This document shows positions 35,124-44,748 of a stretch of 64,000 nucleotides of DNA, piece by piece. Source of the stretch: Lutimonas saemankumensis (GTDB taxonomy: Bacteria > Bacteroidota > Bacteroidia > Flavobacteriales > Flavobacteriaceae); NCBI RefSeq assembly GCF_020171465.1, contig NZ_JAIUZR010000003.1:434001-498000 (forward strand). The letters are read 5' to 3'. How positions within the stretch are numbered: position 1 is the first letter of the stretch; the number at the start of each line of letters is the position of its first letter. Position numbers and translations under genes: made by a program. A model generated the notes under the pieces. The model worked only from the letters and a program-made list of their open reading frames with translations, was not told the DNA's origin and ran no database searches.

Positions 35124-37850
35124 TCAAGAAGCCTTGATCTGGGCCTGAGCCGCAGATAAACGCGCAATTGGTACTCTAAATGGAGAACAACTTACATAAT
35201 CCAGATCAGTGTTGTAGCAGAATTCAACAGAGTTTGGTTCACCACCGTGCTCACCACAAATACCAACTTTTAAATTTGGTTTTGTTTTTCTTCCTCTTTC
35301 TGTTCCTATTTCTACCAGTTGTCCAACACCTTCCTGATCCAATATTTCAAAAGGATCTGATGTGAGGATTCCTTTATCGAGATATATCGGCAAGAATTTT
35401 CCGGCATCATCTCTTGAATAACCATAGGTCATTTGTGTCAGGTCATTGGTTCCGAATGAGAAGAAATCTGCCCGTTCGGCAATCTTATCAGCAATGAGTG
35501 TTGCTCTTGGGATCTCCATCATGGTTCCTACCATGAATTCAATTGAATCGTTACGCTCATCGAATACTTGTTGAGCCGTACCTCTGATGATCCTCTCCTG
35601 CTCTAAAAATTCGGCATAGGTTCCAACTAAAGGAATCATGATCTCAGGTTTTGCTTCGATACCTTTTTCTTTTAGGTTTAAAGCGGCCTCGATAATGGCT
35701 CTGGTCTGCATTTCAGTTATTTCAGGATAGGTATTACCCAATCTACAACCTCTGTGACCAAGCATTGGATTGAACTCACTTAAATCAGCAACTTTATTTT
35801 TAACCGCCTGCAATGAGATATGCATATCTTCAGCTAATTCTTTTTGAGTTGCCAGTTGATGAGGAACGAATTCATGAAGTGGTGGATCCAGTAGTCTGAT
35901 TGTTACCGGTAATCCCTCCATAGCTTCAAAAATACCCTCAAAATCTTTTCTTTGCATTGGAAGAAGTTCTTCAAGGGCGTGCTTTCTACCTTTTACAGTT
36001 TCAGCCAGGATCATTTCTCTCATGGCTCTAATTCTGTCTACTTCAAAGAACATGTGCTCTGTTCTGGTAAGACCAATTCCCTGAGCTCCAAAGTTTTTGG
36101 CCACGATAGCATCTTTTGGTGTATCCGCATTGGTTCTGACTTTCAATTTGGAGTATTTATTTGTCAAGTCCATGATTTCAGCGAATTCTCCGCTTAGTTC
36201 AGGTTCAACCGTAGCAACTTTCCCCTCTATAATGTTACCGGTAGATCCGTTCAATGAGATCCAGTCACCTTCATGATATACTTTATCCCCAACACGCAAA
36301 GACCTTCCTTTGTAGTTTATTTTAAGGGCACCGGCACCTGAAACACAACATTTACCCATACCTCTTGCAACAACAGCAGCGTGTGATGTCATACCGCCTC
36401 TTGCCGTTAAGATACCTTTGGCAATGTTCATTCCTTCGAGATCTTCAGGAGAAGTCTCAATTCTACAAAGGATACTGTTTTTGTATTTTCCGGCTTCGTC
36501 AGCGAAGAATACAAGTTGTCCCGTTGCCGCACCTGGTGAGGCTGGTAAGCCCTGAGCAATAACATGAGCTCTTTTCAAGGCCTTAGGATCAAACACAGGA
36601 TGAAGTAATTCATCGAGTTTGTTAGGTTCTAATAGTAATAAAGCTTCTTTTTCATCGATCATTTTACTTTTAAGCAGGTCAATGGCGATCTTTACCATCG
36701 CGGCACCTGTACGCTTACCGTTTCGAGTCTGCAGAATCCATAATTTTCCTTCCTGAATGGTAAACTCCATATCCTGCATGTCACGGTAATGCTTTTCAAG
36801 TTTGTCCTGATAAGCGTCAAGTTCTTTAAAGATCTCAGGCATTTTCTCCTCAAGAGAAGGATAACTGGCAATTCTTTCTTCTTCATCCACCTTAGCCAGT
36901 TCCGCCCATCTTTCAGATCCAAGTTTTGTAATTTGCAAAGGAGTTCTTACACCTGCAACCACGTCTTCACCCTGGGCGTCAATAAGATACTCACCATTGA
37001 ACACGTTTTCACCCGTACCGGCGTCTCTTGTAAAACATACTCCCGTACCTGAATTCTCACCCATATTACCATAAACCATGGCCTGTACATTTACAGCAGT
37101 ACCCCAGTCTGCAGGATAATTATGCATTTTTCTGTAATAAACGGCTCTGTCTCCGTTCCAGCTATTGAATACAGCAATCACGGCGCCCCAAAGCTGATCC
37201 CATGGGTCCGTAGGGAAGTCATGTCCTGTTCTTTTTTTGACAGCATCCTTAAAATCGTATACCAGGTCCTGAAGATCCTGAACCGTGAATTCTGTGTCAA
37301 GTTCAATATGTCTTTTTTCTTTTAGATGTTCCATGATCTCCTCGAAAGGATCAATATCATCTTTAGATTCTGGTTTCATACCTAAAACCACACCACCGTA
37401 CATCTGTATAAATCTTCTGTATGAATCCCATGCGAATCGCTCATTGTTTGTTTTGGCAGCAAGTCCCAGGACAACTTCATCATTCAACCCCAGGTTAAGC
37501 ACCGTGTCCATCATCCCGGGCATAGATACACGGGCACCTGAACGCACTGAGATCAACAACGGGTTTTCCTTGTCTCCGAAGGTAGATCCCATGATCTCTT
37601 CAATGTTTTTAATGGCTTCTTCAACCTCTGGCTTGATCATGGCTATTGTTTCTTCCTCGCCATATTCGTTGTACTTGGTACATACTTCAGTAGTTATCGT
37701 AAAACCTGCCGGAACAGGAATTCCCAGCCAACTCATTTCGGCAAGGTTCGCTCCTTTTCCTCCTAAAAGATTTCTTAGTTTACTGTTACCGTCAGCAGTT
37801 TTGTTTCCGAACTTATACACGTTCATTTTCAGATCTTGTGCTGTCTCCAT
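35124..37850 (-). CDS. ppdK: Pyruvate, phosphate dikinase
   Basis: Reversible ATP- and phosphate-dependent conversion of pyruvate to phosphoenolpyruvate, a cytosolic enzyme of 908 residues, full length. The N-terminal ATP-grasp domain starts LRNLLGGKGANLAEMSWLGIPVPAGF (in part) and includes the phosphate-binding ISVRSGARVSMPGMMDTVLNLG. The swivelling domain holds the catalytic His in GGMTSHAAVVARGMGKCC. The TIM-barrel domain has RTEHMFFEVDR, LDPPLHEFVPH and CGEHGGEPNSVEFC. It is a single-gene unit with its own promoter (37887-37894) and terminator. Confidence 0.97.
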   Translation of the reverse strand: METAQDLKMNVYKFGNKTADGNSKLRNLLGGKGANLAEMSWLGIPVPAGFTITTEVCTKYNEYGEEETIAMIKPEVEEAIKNIEEIMGSTFGDKENPLLISVRSGARVSMPGMMDTVLNLGLNDEVVLGLAAKTNNERFAWDSYRRFIQMYGGVVLGMKPESKDDIDPFEEIMEHLKEKRHIELDTEFTVQDLQDLVYDFKDAVKKRTGHDFPTDPWDQLWGAVIAVFNSWNGDRAVYYRKMHNYPADWGTAVNVQAMVYGNMGENSGTGVCFTRDAGTGENVFNGEYLIDAQGEDVVAGVRTPLQITKLGSERWAELAKVDEEERIASYPSLEEKMPEIFKELDAYQDKLEKHYRDMQDMEFTIQEGKLWILQTRNGKRTGAAMVKIAIDLLKSKMIDEKEALLLLEPNKLDELLHPVFDPKALKRAHVIAQGLPASPGAATGQLVFFADEAGKYKNSILCRIETSPEDLEGMNIAKGILTARGGMTSHAAVVARGMGKCCVSGAGALKINYKGRSLRVGDKVYHEGDWISLNGSTGNIIEGKVATVEPELSGEFAEIMDLTNKYSKLKVRTNADTPKDAIVAKNFGAQGIGLTRTEHMFFEVDRIRAMREMILAETVKGRKHALEELLPMQRKDFEGIFEAMEGLPVTIRLLDPPLHEFVPHQLATQKELAEDMHISLQAVKNKVADLSEFNPMLGHRGCRLGNTYPEITEMQTRAIIEAALNLKEKGIEAKPEIMIPLVGTYAEFLEQERIIRGTAQQVFDERNDSIEFMVGTMMEIPRATLIADKIAERADFFSFGTNDLTQMTYGYSRDDAGKFLPIYLDKGILTSDPFEILDQEGVGQLVEIGTERGRKTKPNLKVGICGEHGGEPNSVEFCYNTDLDYVSCSPFRVPIARLSAAQAQIKAS

Positions 37851-37886
37851 TATATTTTTGTTTTTGATTACTTATTAATTGAGTTA

Positions 37887-37930
37887 CAAAATTAGCAATG
37901 AAATACGGTGCGAAGCATGACATAAGTCAT
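37887..37930 (-). promoter_or_regulatory. ppdK promoter and palindromic site
   Basis: The minus strand has the -7 box TAATTTTG at 37887-37894, predicting a start near 37881 and a 30-base leader. An inverted repeat with arms ATGAC/GTCAT and a 4-bp spacer lies at 37917-37930, centred near -43. Its form resembles sites of CRP/FNR-family regulators, but the regulator is not identified. The remaining part of the 37851-38190 gap holds a small broken reading frame (next entry). Confidence 0.45.
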
Positions 37931-38032
37931 ACAGTGTAAGCTCTGTAAGAAATGTTACATAATATTTAAAAGGATATTTAAAAAAATAAGGTTGTATCTT
38001 GTAGTGATCAATTGAAAGCCCTGTTCTTTAAA

Positions 38033-38182
38033 ATGTTTGTCAAAAAACAAATTAAAGTATTCTTGATTATTCTCGGCATTCTGGCAATGGGTATAAGCCT
38101 GCAATAATCAGGTTTTCATCTTAATAAAAAATCGAAAGTTCCTGATTATTCAGACGACAAAAAGAAAATATTAACTAAATAA
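38033..38182 (+). pseudogene. Possible micro-gene interrupted by an in-frame TAA
   Basis: From ATG 38033 a 24-codon frame begins VKKQIKVFLIILGILAMG, a basic start with one hydrophobic helix. It stops at TAA 38105-38107. The same frame then stays open for 24 more codons (GFHLNKKSKVPDYSDDKKK) to TAA 38180. Read through, this would be a 49-residue signal-anchored basic peptide. It could be a broken gene, a genuine 24-residue membrane peptide or chance. It lies 8 bases before the next gene. Confidence 0.3.
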
Positions 38183-38190
38183 ATGATATC

Positions 38191-38538
38191 ATGAAAATTT
38201 TGAGATTTTTTTCACTTCCGCTACTTATGATTTTTCTCTATTCCTGTTCTTCAGACAGTGATGATGACCCGGGATCTGATCCTCCTGTAAATGATATTAC
38301 CTATACAAAAAATGTAAAACCCATCATCGATGCGCGCTGTATAAGCTGTCATTCAAATCCTCCTACCAATAACGCTCCCATGTCTTTGGTTACCTATAAT
38401 AATGTGAGAAGTGCCGTAACAGGAAGGGATTTGATCGGTTCTGTGGAAAGTGGTGCCATGCCCCCTTCAGGCGCGGATCTTACAAATGCCCAGATCCAAA
38501 TCCTTAAGGATTGGCAAGATGGTGGATTCAAAGAGTAA
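38191..38538 (+). CDS. Monohaem c-type cytochrome-like lipoprotein
   Basis: Lipoprotein of 115 residues. Lipid Cys at 19 is followed by an acidic run SSDSDDDPGSDPP, suggesting export to the cell surface. One haem c motif CISCH is at residues 50-54, in the context TKNVKPIIDARCISCH typical of the small cytochromes common in Bacteroidota. The C-terminus has GAMPPSGADLT with a possible Met ligand and ILKDWQDGG. It is related in design to the monohaem lipoprotein at 49710-50087. It stands alone and is closed by the bidirectional terminator at 38575-38605. Confidence 0.82.
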   Translation: MKILRFFSLPLLMIFLYSCSSDSDDDPGSDPPVNDITYTKNVKPIIDARCISCHSNPPTNNAPMSLVTYNNVRSAVTGRDLIGSVESGAMPPSGADLTNAQIQILKDWQDGGFKE

Positions 38539-38574
38539 TCATGGATTCACATTGTATGTGAAAGGAATGTAAAA

Positions 38575-38605
38575 AAAGAGGTTGCCACAAAACAACCTCT
38601 TTTTT
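38575..38605. terminator. Bidirectional intrinsic terminator
   Basis: Perfect arms AAAGAGGTTG (38575-38584) and CAACCTCTTT (38593-38602) around an 8-base loop have A runs before and T runs after, so it works on both strands. It sits between the converging cytochrome-like gene (+) and the tolC gene (-), ending the efflux operon. Confidence 0.9.
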
Positions 38606-38626
38606 AATATGGTATTATTTTTAGAA

Positions 38627-39955
38627 TCAATAGTCCGCTCCGATCAATTTACCTCCTAACTGCAACAATCTTAGTTCTGCTACTTTTGCTGTGTATTTGG
38701 CCTGATTATAACTATTTATGGCACTTAAAAAGTTGACCTGCGCCAGTCTGAATTCAACCGTTATGATCTGCCCGAGTTTAAATTGTTCTTCACTACGCAG
38801 AAAATTCTGCCTGTTCGTTTCAACGTTCTTTTCTTCTGCGCTCAAAACGAATAATGAATTTTGATAGGTTTCCCATGCATTCGCCACATTTCGCTCCAGA
38901 TCTTTTTCAATAAGTTCTTTTTCAATGTTACTGTTGTCGATAGCAATTTTGGCATTTTGAACCCTGGTTTTAGTTTGTCCACCATCAAAGATGTTCCAGG
39001 AAACGGTCAATCCTCCTACGATTCCCCTCGAGGTCTGAGATGCAAGTAAAAACGGGTTGCTGATATTCGAATCGGTATTGGAATCTCTCCAGTTATAAGC
39101 ACCGTTGATTCCTACATTAGGAACCCAGGAAGACTTATTGATCTTAAGGTCATAATCACTTAAAGTAACATTCTTCTCCGCCTGCAATAGAAGGGTGTTA
39201 TTCAGTTTTGCTGACTGGAGCATATTTTCATAGGTGAGGTCAAGAGCATAAGTTACCGTTGTATCTACCTGAAAATCAATATTTACGTTTCTTCCAAGAA
39301 TGACATTTAAATCTCTTTTAGCATTGGCGAGTTCTCTCTGGATATTTAATAAATTAATACTATCCTGGTTTACGTTTACTTCTGTATTCAATACATCAAG
39401 CTGCGTCTTTTGGCCATACTGATAACCATATTGTTCTCTCAATAACTGGCTTTTTGAAATGGCCAGTGATTGTTCAAGATTCGATTTATTTTCAGTGAGC
39501 CTCGCCACATCGTAATAGGCAATAAGAAGGTCGAGCAGGGTATTTTCAATGACTTGTCTTACTCTGATTTCCGAGATGTTATAGAGTTCCTGTAATTTTT
39601 TATAATTATACTTTCTTCCAAAACCATCAAAGAGAAGGTAATCAATACCCACACTTGCATTAACCGAATTTGTGGTATTTTCAATATCATCCTGAACCGT
39701 TCCGTTCTGAAATTCAATTTCACTTTCATTACTCTGATAATCAGCTCCTCCATTGGCAAAAACCGATGGCAAATATCCGCTATTATAGATGCTGGAGCTA
39801 TTTTTTGCAGCCTCCAAATCATTATTGGAGACTTTTATATCATAGTTGTTTTCAAGCGCAATGTCTACGGCCCCCTGTTTTTCAAGCAATTCTTGCGCAT
39901 TCATTGAGAATCCGAGAAGCAATACCAGTAAACTTAAAACCTTACTTATTTTCAT
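38627..39955 (-). CDS. TolC-family outer-membrane efflux protein
   Basis: Outer-membrane channel of 442 residues, last gene of the efflux operon. A signal peptide (to SMNAQE, about residue 21) is followed by two copies of the OEP repeat: helices starting QGAVDIALENNYDIKVSNNDLEAAK (part) and the second YDLKINKSSWVPNVGINGAYNW, with long alpha-helical hairpins (about 120-220 and 330-430). The start overlaps the end of the RND transporter gene by 14 bases, so translation is coupled. It should complete a tripartite pump. Confidence 0.92.
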   Translation of the reverse strand: MKISKVLSLLVLLLGFSMNAQELLEKQGAVDIALENNYDIKVSNNDLEAAKNSSSIYNSGYLPSVFANGGADYQSNESEIEFQNGTVQDDIENTTNSVNASVGIDYLLFDGFGRKYNYKKLQELYNISEIRVRQVIENTLLDLLIAYYDVARLTENKSNLEQSLAISKSQLLREQYGYQYGQKTQLDVLNTEVNVNQDSINLLNIQRELANAKRDLNVILGRNVNIDFQVDTTVTYALDLTYENMLQSAKLNNTLLLQAEKNVTLSDYDLKINKSSWVPNVGINGAYNWRDSNTDSNISNPFLLASQTSRGIVGGLTVSWNIFDGGQTKTRVQNAKIAIDNSNIEKELIEKDLERNVANAWETYQNSLFVLSAEEKNVETNRQNFLRSEEQFKLGQIITVEFRLAQVNFLSAINSYNQAKYTAKVAELRLLQLGGKLIGADY

Positions 39956-42900
39956 TTTCTTCTAATTTTAATTCTTTAACCGCTCTTGTAACTTCTTCTT
40001 TGGAAGCCATTCTTCCGGTGATTAACCATTTAATTCTAACCGTTAAACTATTATTGATCGACAATAGCAGGGGTAACATTAATAAGGTCAGAAATGTGGC
40101 AATCATGATCCCATAGGAAATTGAGATAGCCATTGGCTTTAAAAACTGGGCCTGCCTGCTCTTTTCCAATAAAAGCGGCATCAAACCGGCAACCGTAGTG
40201 AGGGATGTTAAAAATATGGCCCGGAACCTGGATTTTCCGGCCTCATACATGGCGTCATTAAATTTCATTCCCTCCTTGAGATATGAATTGAATTTACCTA
40301 CGAGTACCAAACCATCATTTACCATAATTCCCACCAAGGCAATTATTCCTAACCAAGATAATATGTTGATGGAAAATCCATGGATATAGTGGCCCCAAAC
40401 GATACCGATCAAACTAAATGGTACCATGATCAACAGTAATAAGGGTTGGCTGTAGGATCTAAAGGTAAATGCAATGACACAATAGATTAAAACCAATACG
40501 ATTCCTCCTACACGAGTTGCTGAATTAATGGTTTTAGCTGCTTCCCTGTTTTGTCCTTCAAAACTAGGCTGAACGCTTGGATACTTAGCCAGTATCGCAG
40601 GAAGCACATTGTCTTTTATATCCGTCATCACATCCGTGGCACTCTCCTTGGGATTCGCCATATCCGCTGTAATCTGAATTTCTCTTCTTCCTTCAAGGTG
40701 ATTAATAGCTACATCTCCACGAGCAATGTCATAGGTAGCAATTTCTGAAAAAGGGACCTTATTTCCGGTAGGCGTAGAGATCCACATGTCGTCCAGGTTC
40801 CGAATGGATGACCTGTCTTCTTTTTCATATCGAACCCAAACCTTAATCTCATCCTGACCGCGCTGAAATCTCTGGGCCTGAAAGCCAAAGAAACCGGAAC
40901 GCACCTGATTCATCACCGACTGCAGGGTAAGTCCAAGTATATATGCGTCGTTTTTCAATTTGATACGAACTTCTTTTATCCCAGCCGGATCGGTATCCGC
41001 AACATCTTTAAGAATCGGGTTGGCCATCAAGGCACTTTTGAGTTCAATCTTTGCTGCTTTGAGTTCATCGATATTATTCCCCAACAGGGAGACAGCCACA
41101 GGGCTACCGCCAAAATTCATTCCCGATCCAAATGTCAGGCTCTCAGCACCATAAATCACACCGGCTTTTTCTCGAATAGCATTAGTGATCTCTCCGGAAG
41201 GAAAATCTCTGTATTCACCGGGAAGCAGATTTATAGTGAGGCTGGCATTGCTCGATCCGGGGCCGATCCTTTTTATAATGTTTTCAATTACGGGGGTGTT
41301 TCCTGTTTGTTTCTCAGTATATTCATTTCCTACAATCCAGGCCGCTTCCTCGATACTTGAAATAATCGAATCCGTAATTCTTTCATTTGTCCCCTGGGGC
41401 ATCGCCAGGTTGATATCTACCCGATCACTGGCCATATTTGGAAAAAAGGAAGTCCTGACAACACGACTTGAAATCCCTCCAATAGAGAAAATCAGCATGG
41501 CAAAAGGGATGGCAAGACCCAGGAACCTGTTCTTTAGAAAGAACTTTAAGTAAGGACCATAAATCCTGTCTCTACAGAATACCAAAAACTGATCCGCTTT
41601 TACGTTGATTTGATTGAATATATAAAAAAGTCCTGAAGTTGGTTTTTTACGGTTTCTTACCAAAGCCTTGGAATGAGCTATATGCGCCGGAAGAATGATC
41701 AAGGCTTCTACCAGCGAAACAGCTAGGGTCAGAATTACAACAGTCGATACTTCCTTAAAGAAATCCCCTATACCTCCATCCAAAAAGAAGAATATGGAAA
41801 AAGCGAGCATCGTTGTCAAAATAGCTGACATAATGGGAGGGATCACTTCTAAAGTCCCGTCTATTGCTGCTCTAACTGGAGATTTCCCTTTTTCATAATG
41901 ATGATAAATATTTTCGCCAATTACAATTCCGTCATCAACGAGAATTCCAATAACAATAATCATCCCAAATAATGACAATACATTTATGGTAACACCCAGG
42001 TTTGCCGCAAATATGAACATTCCCAAAAAGGCTATGGGTAATCCGGCAGCTACCCAAAATGCCAAACGTACATTTAAAAACAAGGATAAAAACAAAAGGA
42101 CCAGCAGAATACCTACAAAGGCATTTTCTGTCAATAAATCTGTTCTTTGTTTTAAAACAATTGATCGGTCACTCGCTACATTGAGCTGAACATTATCGTG
42201 GGTTTTGTTAAATTTCTCTATGTAAATATTAATCGCATCTGCCGAGGCGATCATGTCTTCGCTGTTGGTGTTGTTTACCTGTATACTAATGGCAACCTCA
42301 TCATTGAAAAATAGTCGGTCCGGGTTTTCGTTCCATCGATCTCTCACCGTTGCCACGTCCTTCAGATAGATCACGTTTCCAGATTGGTCCGCTTTGACGA
42401 TCAGGTTATGCAAATCTTCACCGTAATATTGTCTGTTGCGGGCACGAATCAGATAGTCTTCATAATCTGTTTTAATGTTTCCTCCAGATATCAAAAGGTT
42501 GGATCCTTGAACGGCCTGAGCCACATCAGCAAAAGTCAGATCGAAAGCACGAAGATCAATTTCTCTTACGGCTATTTCAATTTCCTCATCCGGAAATCCC
42601 GTTAAAGCAATCTGAGAAATGCCCGGGATGGCCCGTAAATCATTTTCTACGTCTCTGGCATATTTTTTCAAGGTTGTCAAGGGAAGGTCGGTCCCACTAA
42701 CTGTAAAATTGATCGTCGGGGCAATGGCTTCGACTTTCGCAATCACGGGAGGTTCCATTCCAGTAGGAAAGGAAGGCACTCTGTCAACCGCGTTTTTTAC
42801 TTCGGCCAAAACCACGTCTATATCTGAATCTACCACGGTTTCCACACTGATGCTGGCCGAATTCTCCCGAGATACTGAGGTCACTCGATCAATACCTACA

Positions 42901-43124
42901 ATGCCTTTTAAATTGTCTTCAATTTTGAGCACAACCCCTTCTTCCATTTCCTGTGGAGAGGCACCGGGATATACAACAGAGATATTGATAAATCTTGAAT
43001 CGGTCAAAGGGAAAAATGATGATTTCATCGAGAATATCCCAAGGATACCATAGAAAATTACAGCAAGGATTATCACATTTACTGCAACGTGGTACTTAAT
43101 AAAATAGGAAATAACTTTTTTCAT
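39942..43124 (-). CDS. RND efflux transporter, HAE1/AcrB-like
   Basis: Inner-membrane proton-driven pump of 1060 residues, with twelve helices and two large periplasmic loops in the usual AcrB pattern. Visible marks: first helix VAVNVIILAVIFYGILGIF, PGASPQEMEEGV, helix 4 region GMIIVIGILVDDGIVIGENIYHHYEKG (part; conserved acidic pair), second half PFAMLIFSIGG, and helix 10-11 GIIALVGIMVNDGLVLVGKFN and SLTTVAGLMPLL. It belongs with the adaptor just upstream and TolC downstream. The substrate is unknown; MarR control suggests small aromatic or toxic compounds. Confidence 0.94.
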   Translation of the reverse strand: MKKVISYFIKYHVAVNVIILAVIFYGILGIFSMKSSFFPLTDSRFINISVVYPGASPQEMEEGVVLKIEDNLKGIVGIDRVTSVSRENSASISVETVVDSDIDVVLAEVKNAVDRVPSFPTGMEPPVIAKVEAIAPTINFTVSGTDLPLTTLKKYARDVENDLRAIPGISQIALTGFPDEEIEIAVREIDLRAFDLTFADVAQAVQGSNLLISGGNIKTDYEDYLIRARNRQYYGEDLHNLIVKADQSGNVIYLKDVATVRDRWNENPDRLFFNDEVAISIQVNNTNSEDMIASADAINIYIEKFNKTHDNVQLNVASDRSIVLKQRTDLLTENAFVGILLVLLFLSLFLNVRLAFWVAAGLPIAFLGMFIFAANLGVTINVLSLFGMIIVIGILVDDGIVIGENIYHHYEKGKSPVRAAIDGTLEVIPPIMSAILTTMLAFSIFFFLDGGIGDFFKEVSTVVILTLAVSLVEALIILPAHIAHSKALVRNRKKPTSGLFYIFNQINVKADQFLVFCRDRIYGPYLKFFLKNRFLGLAIPFAMLIFSIGGISSRVVRTSFFPNMASDRVDINLAMPQGTNERITDSIISSIEEAAWIVGNEYTEKQTGNTPVIENIIKRIGPGSSNASLTINLLPGEYRDFPSGEITNAIREKAGVIYGAESLTFGSGMNFGGSPVAVSLLGNNIDELKAAKIELKSALMANPILKDVADTDPAGIKEVRIKLKNDAYILGLTLQSVMNQVRSGFFGFQAQRFQRGQDEIKVWVRYEKEDRSSIRNLDDMWISTPTGNKVPFSEIATYDIARGDVAINHLEGRREIQITADMANPKESATDVMTDIKDNVLPAILAKYPSVQPSFEGQNREAAKTINSATRVGGIVLVLIYCVIAFTFRSYSQPLLLLIMVPFSLIGIVWGHYIHGFSINILSWLGIIALVGIMVNDGLVLVGKFNSYLKEGMKFNDAMYEAGKSRFRAIFLTSLTTVAGLMPLLLEKSRQAQFLKPMAISISYGIMIATFLTLLMLPLLLSINNSLTVRIKWLITGRMASKEEVTRAVKELKLEENENK

Positions 43125-43142
43125 GATCTGCTATGGAGCTTA

Positions 43143-44264
43143 TTATTGTTTAGGATCAGAACCATAAATTGAAACTTTCATACCGGGATAAGCACCAGGA
43201 ACTGATCTGCTCAATACATTGGTCCCATCTGCCAATCCTTTAATGACTACTGTTTTATCCGTAAAATAGACTGGGTTTACGTTTACGAGGTCAATAATAC
43301 TGTCTTTGAACACATAAACACTTTCGTTGTTTACCAGAAGCTTTCGCTCCATTTCAAAAGCATTTTCTTCTGCTTTGGCCACTAAGTGGGCTTCCAGATA
43401 AATGCCTTCTTTAAGATCCTTTCCTTCGAGCTGAATATAAGCCTTTACAGTTTGTGATGTTTGATCCACACGTCCGTTCACACGTGAAATCTTTCCTTTC
43501 CAGGTTTGATCGGTGTCCCTGCTTGTAACATCAACTGAATTTCCTTTCTGTAATAAGTCGATATACTTGGCATTTACCGCAACTTCCATTTCATATATCT
43601 TGGGATTGATGAATTCACCTAATTTTTGGCCTGAACGGATCAAGGAACCCGGATTGACCATTGCATCTGTTAAAATTCCGTCATATGGTGCCCTGATGGT
43701 ATATTTTGTCAACCTCACTTCCATATTTTTAACATTATAATACGTGGTGTAAATGTTTCTCCCGGAAATAAAGAACTTCTCCTTTTCTGAACTTATTTCG
43801 GGAAGCGTCGGAGTAGGCTTGTCAAAATCAAAATCTCTTAAATACTGTTCCCATTTTTCATATTCTTCCGGAAAATCAAGTCGTATATCGGGCATGATTG
43901 ACGTTATTGAATTGTAAAGGTTACTTTTTTGTGCCTGTAGATTTGCGTAGTGCTCCTCACTGTTAATTTTTAAAATCACTTCTCCTTTTCTGTATGAATT
44001 CCCGGGTCTGAATTCTTTTGCCGTCGGCTGAAGAACCCCCTGAACTTCGGAATAGATCTCGATCTTATTTTTGGCTACCAAATTTCCATTTGCTGTAATT
44101 GTAATGGGAATTGTACTGTTTTTCACCTCTTCGACAAAAACTGTTTTAACGATTTTAACCGGTGCCTTATCGGGTTTCTTATTTAAAATGCCCATAACAT
44201 TTACCAGCCAAAATGCCAAGGCAATCAATAAAATTCCAAGTACTATATTTATATATTTTCTCAT
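43143..44264 (-). CDS. RND periplasmic adaptor (HlyD/AcrA family)
   Basis: Membrane fusion protein of 373 residues. One N-terminal helix (about 5-24, without a lipid Cys) is followed by a barrel-sandwich/lipoyl half (VAKNKIEIYSEVQGVL, FRPGNSYRKGEVILKINSEEHYAN), a helical hairpin (about 110-175), the second lipoyl half YTIRAPYDGILTDAMVNPGSLIRSGQ, and a beta-barrel domain. It links the RND pump with TolC. It starts 8 bases after marR and precedes the pump gene by 18 bases. Confidence 0.92.
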   Translation of the reverse strand: MRKYINIVLGILLIALAFWLVNVMGILNKKPDKAPVKIVKTVFVEEVKNSTIPITITANGNLVAKNKIEIYSEVQGVLQPTAKEFRPGNSYRKGEVILKINSEEHYANLQAQKSNLYNSITSIMPDIRLDFPEEYEKWEQYLRDFDFDKPTPTLPEISSEKEKFFISGRNIYTTYYNVKNMEVRLTKYTIRAPYDGILTDAMVNPGSLIRSGQKLGEFINPKIYEMEVAVNAKYIDLLQKGNSVDVTSRDTDQTWKGKISRVNGRVDQTSQTVKAYIQLEGKDLKEGIYLEAHLVAKAEENAFEMERKLLVNNESVYVFKDSIIDLVNVNPVYFTDKTVVIKGLADGTNVLSRSVPGAYPGMKVSIYGSDPKQ

Positions 44265-44271
44265 TGTGTGA

Positions 44272-44733
44272 TTACTTTATTGAGGTTTTTTTATTAATGT
44301 TTTCTTGAATTTTTTTTAGCACATTTTGTGCGACCTGAAGATCTTCTTCAGAAATATTTTTTTGAAGTTCTTGAATGATGTTCATGAAATAAGGTAGGGA
44401 CGTGTCCCATACGATTCTCCCTTTATCGGTAAGAAACACATTGTTTATTCGCATATCTTCAGAGGAAACACTTCGCGATACAAGTCCTTTCTTTTCCATC
44501 GTCTGAATTAGTCTTGTCAAAGCTGTTTTGGACCTGTTCGTGATAAAAGCTAAATCGTTCTGTTTCCTTCCATCCTGCTCATGCAGATGTTTTAAAACAA
44601 TAAACTGTTCTTTGCTGATGTTCACCCCATGGCTTTTCATCACATCAGAAATGTAATAGTCCATGAACTTGGCTGTCTTGCCAATCCACGGGATGAGGGT
44701 AACTGTATCGGTATCTTGAAAAAGTTTTGACAA
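44272..44733 (-). CDS. MarR-family transcriptional regulator
   Basis: Winged-helix regulator of 153 residues and first gene of the efflux operon. Marks: SKEQFIVLKHLHEQDGRKQNDLAFITNRSKTALTRLIQTMEKKG (HTH about residues 55-85, shown in part), then the wing with RSVSSEDMRINNVFLTDKG (D-R and T-G conserved). The start is TTG 44733, since the first ATG is at codon 24 inside helix 1. A perfect palindrome at 44772-44789 overlaps its promoter and is the likely operator, so it probably represses the operon until it binds a small ligand. Confidence 0.92.
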   Translation of the reverse strand: MSKLFQDTDTVTLIPWIGKTAKFMDYYISDVMKSHGVNISKEQFIVLKHLHEQDGRKQNDLAFITNRSKTALTRLIQTMEKKGLVSRSVSSEDMRINNVFLTDKGRIVWDTSLPYFMNIIQELQKNISEEDLQVAQNVLKKIQENINKKTSIK

Positions 44734-44748
44734 ATCCTAAAATTTTGC

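Noticed and set aside
37285-37878. 197-residue plus-strand frame opposite ppdK
   Set aside because: It mirrors the codon pattern of ppdK, which has all its catalytic motifs; low complexity and no recognisable domain.
40198-43053. Long open frames on the plus strand inside the RND gene
   Set aside because: They are antisense shadows of a full-length, motif-complete transporter and show no family features.
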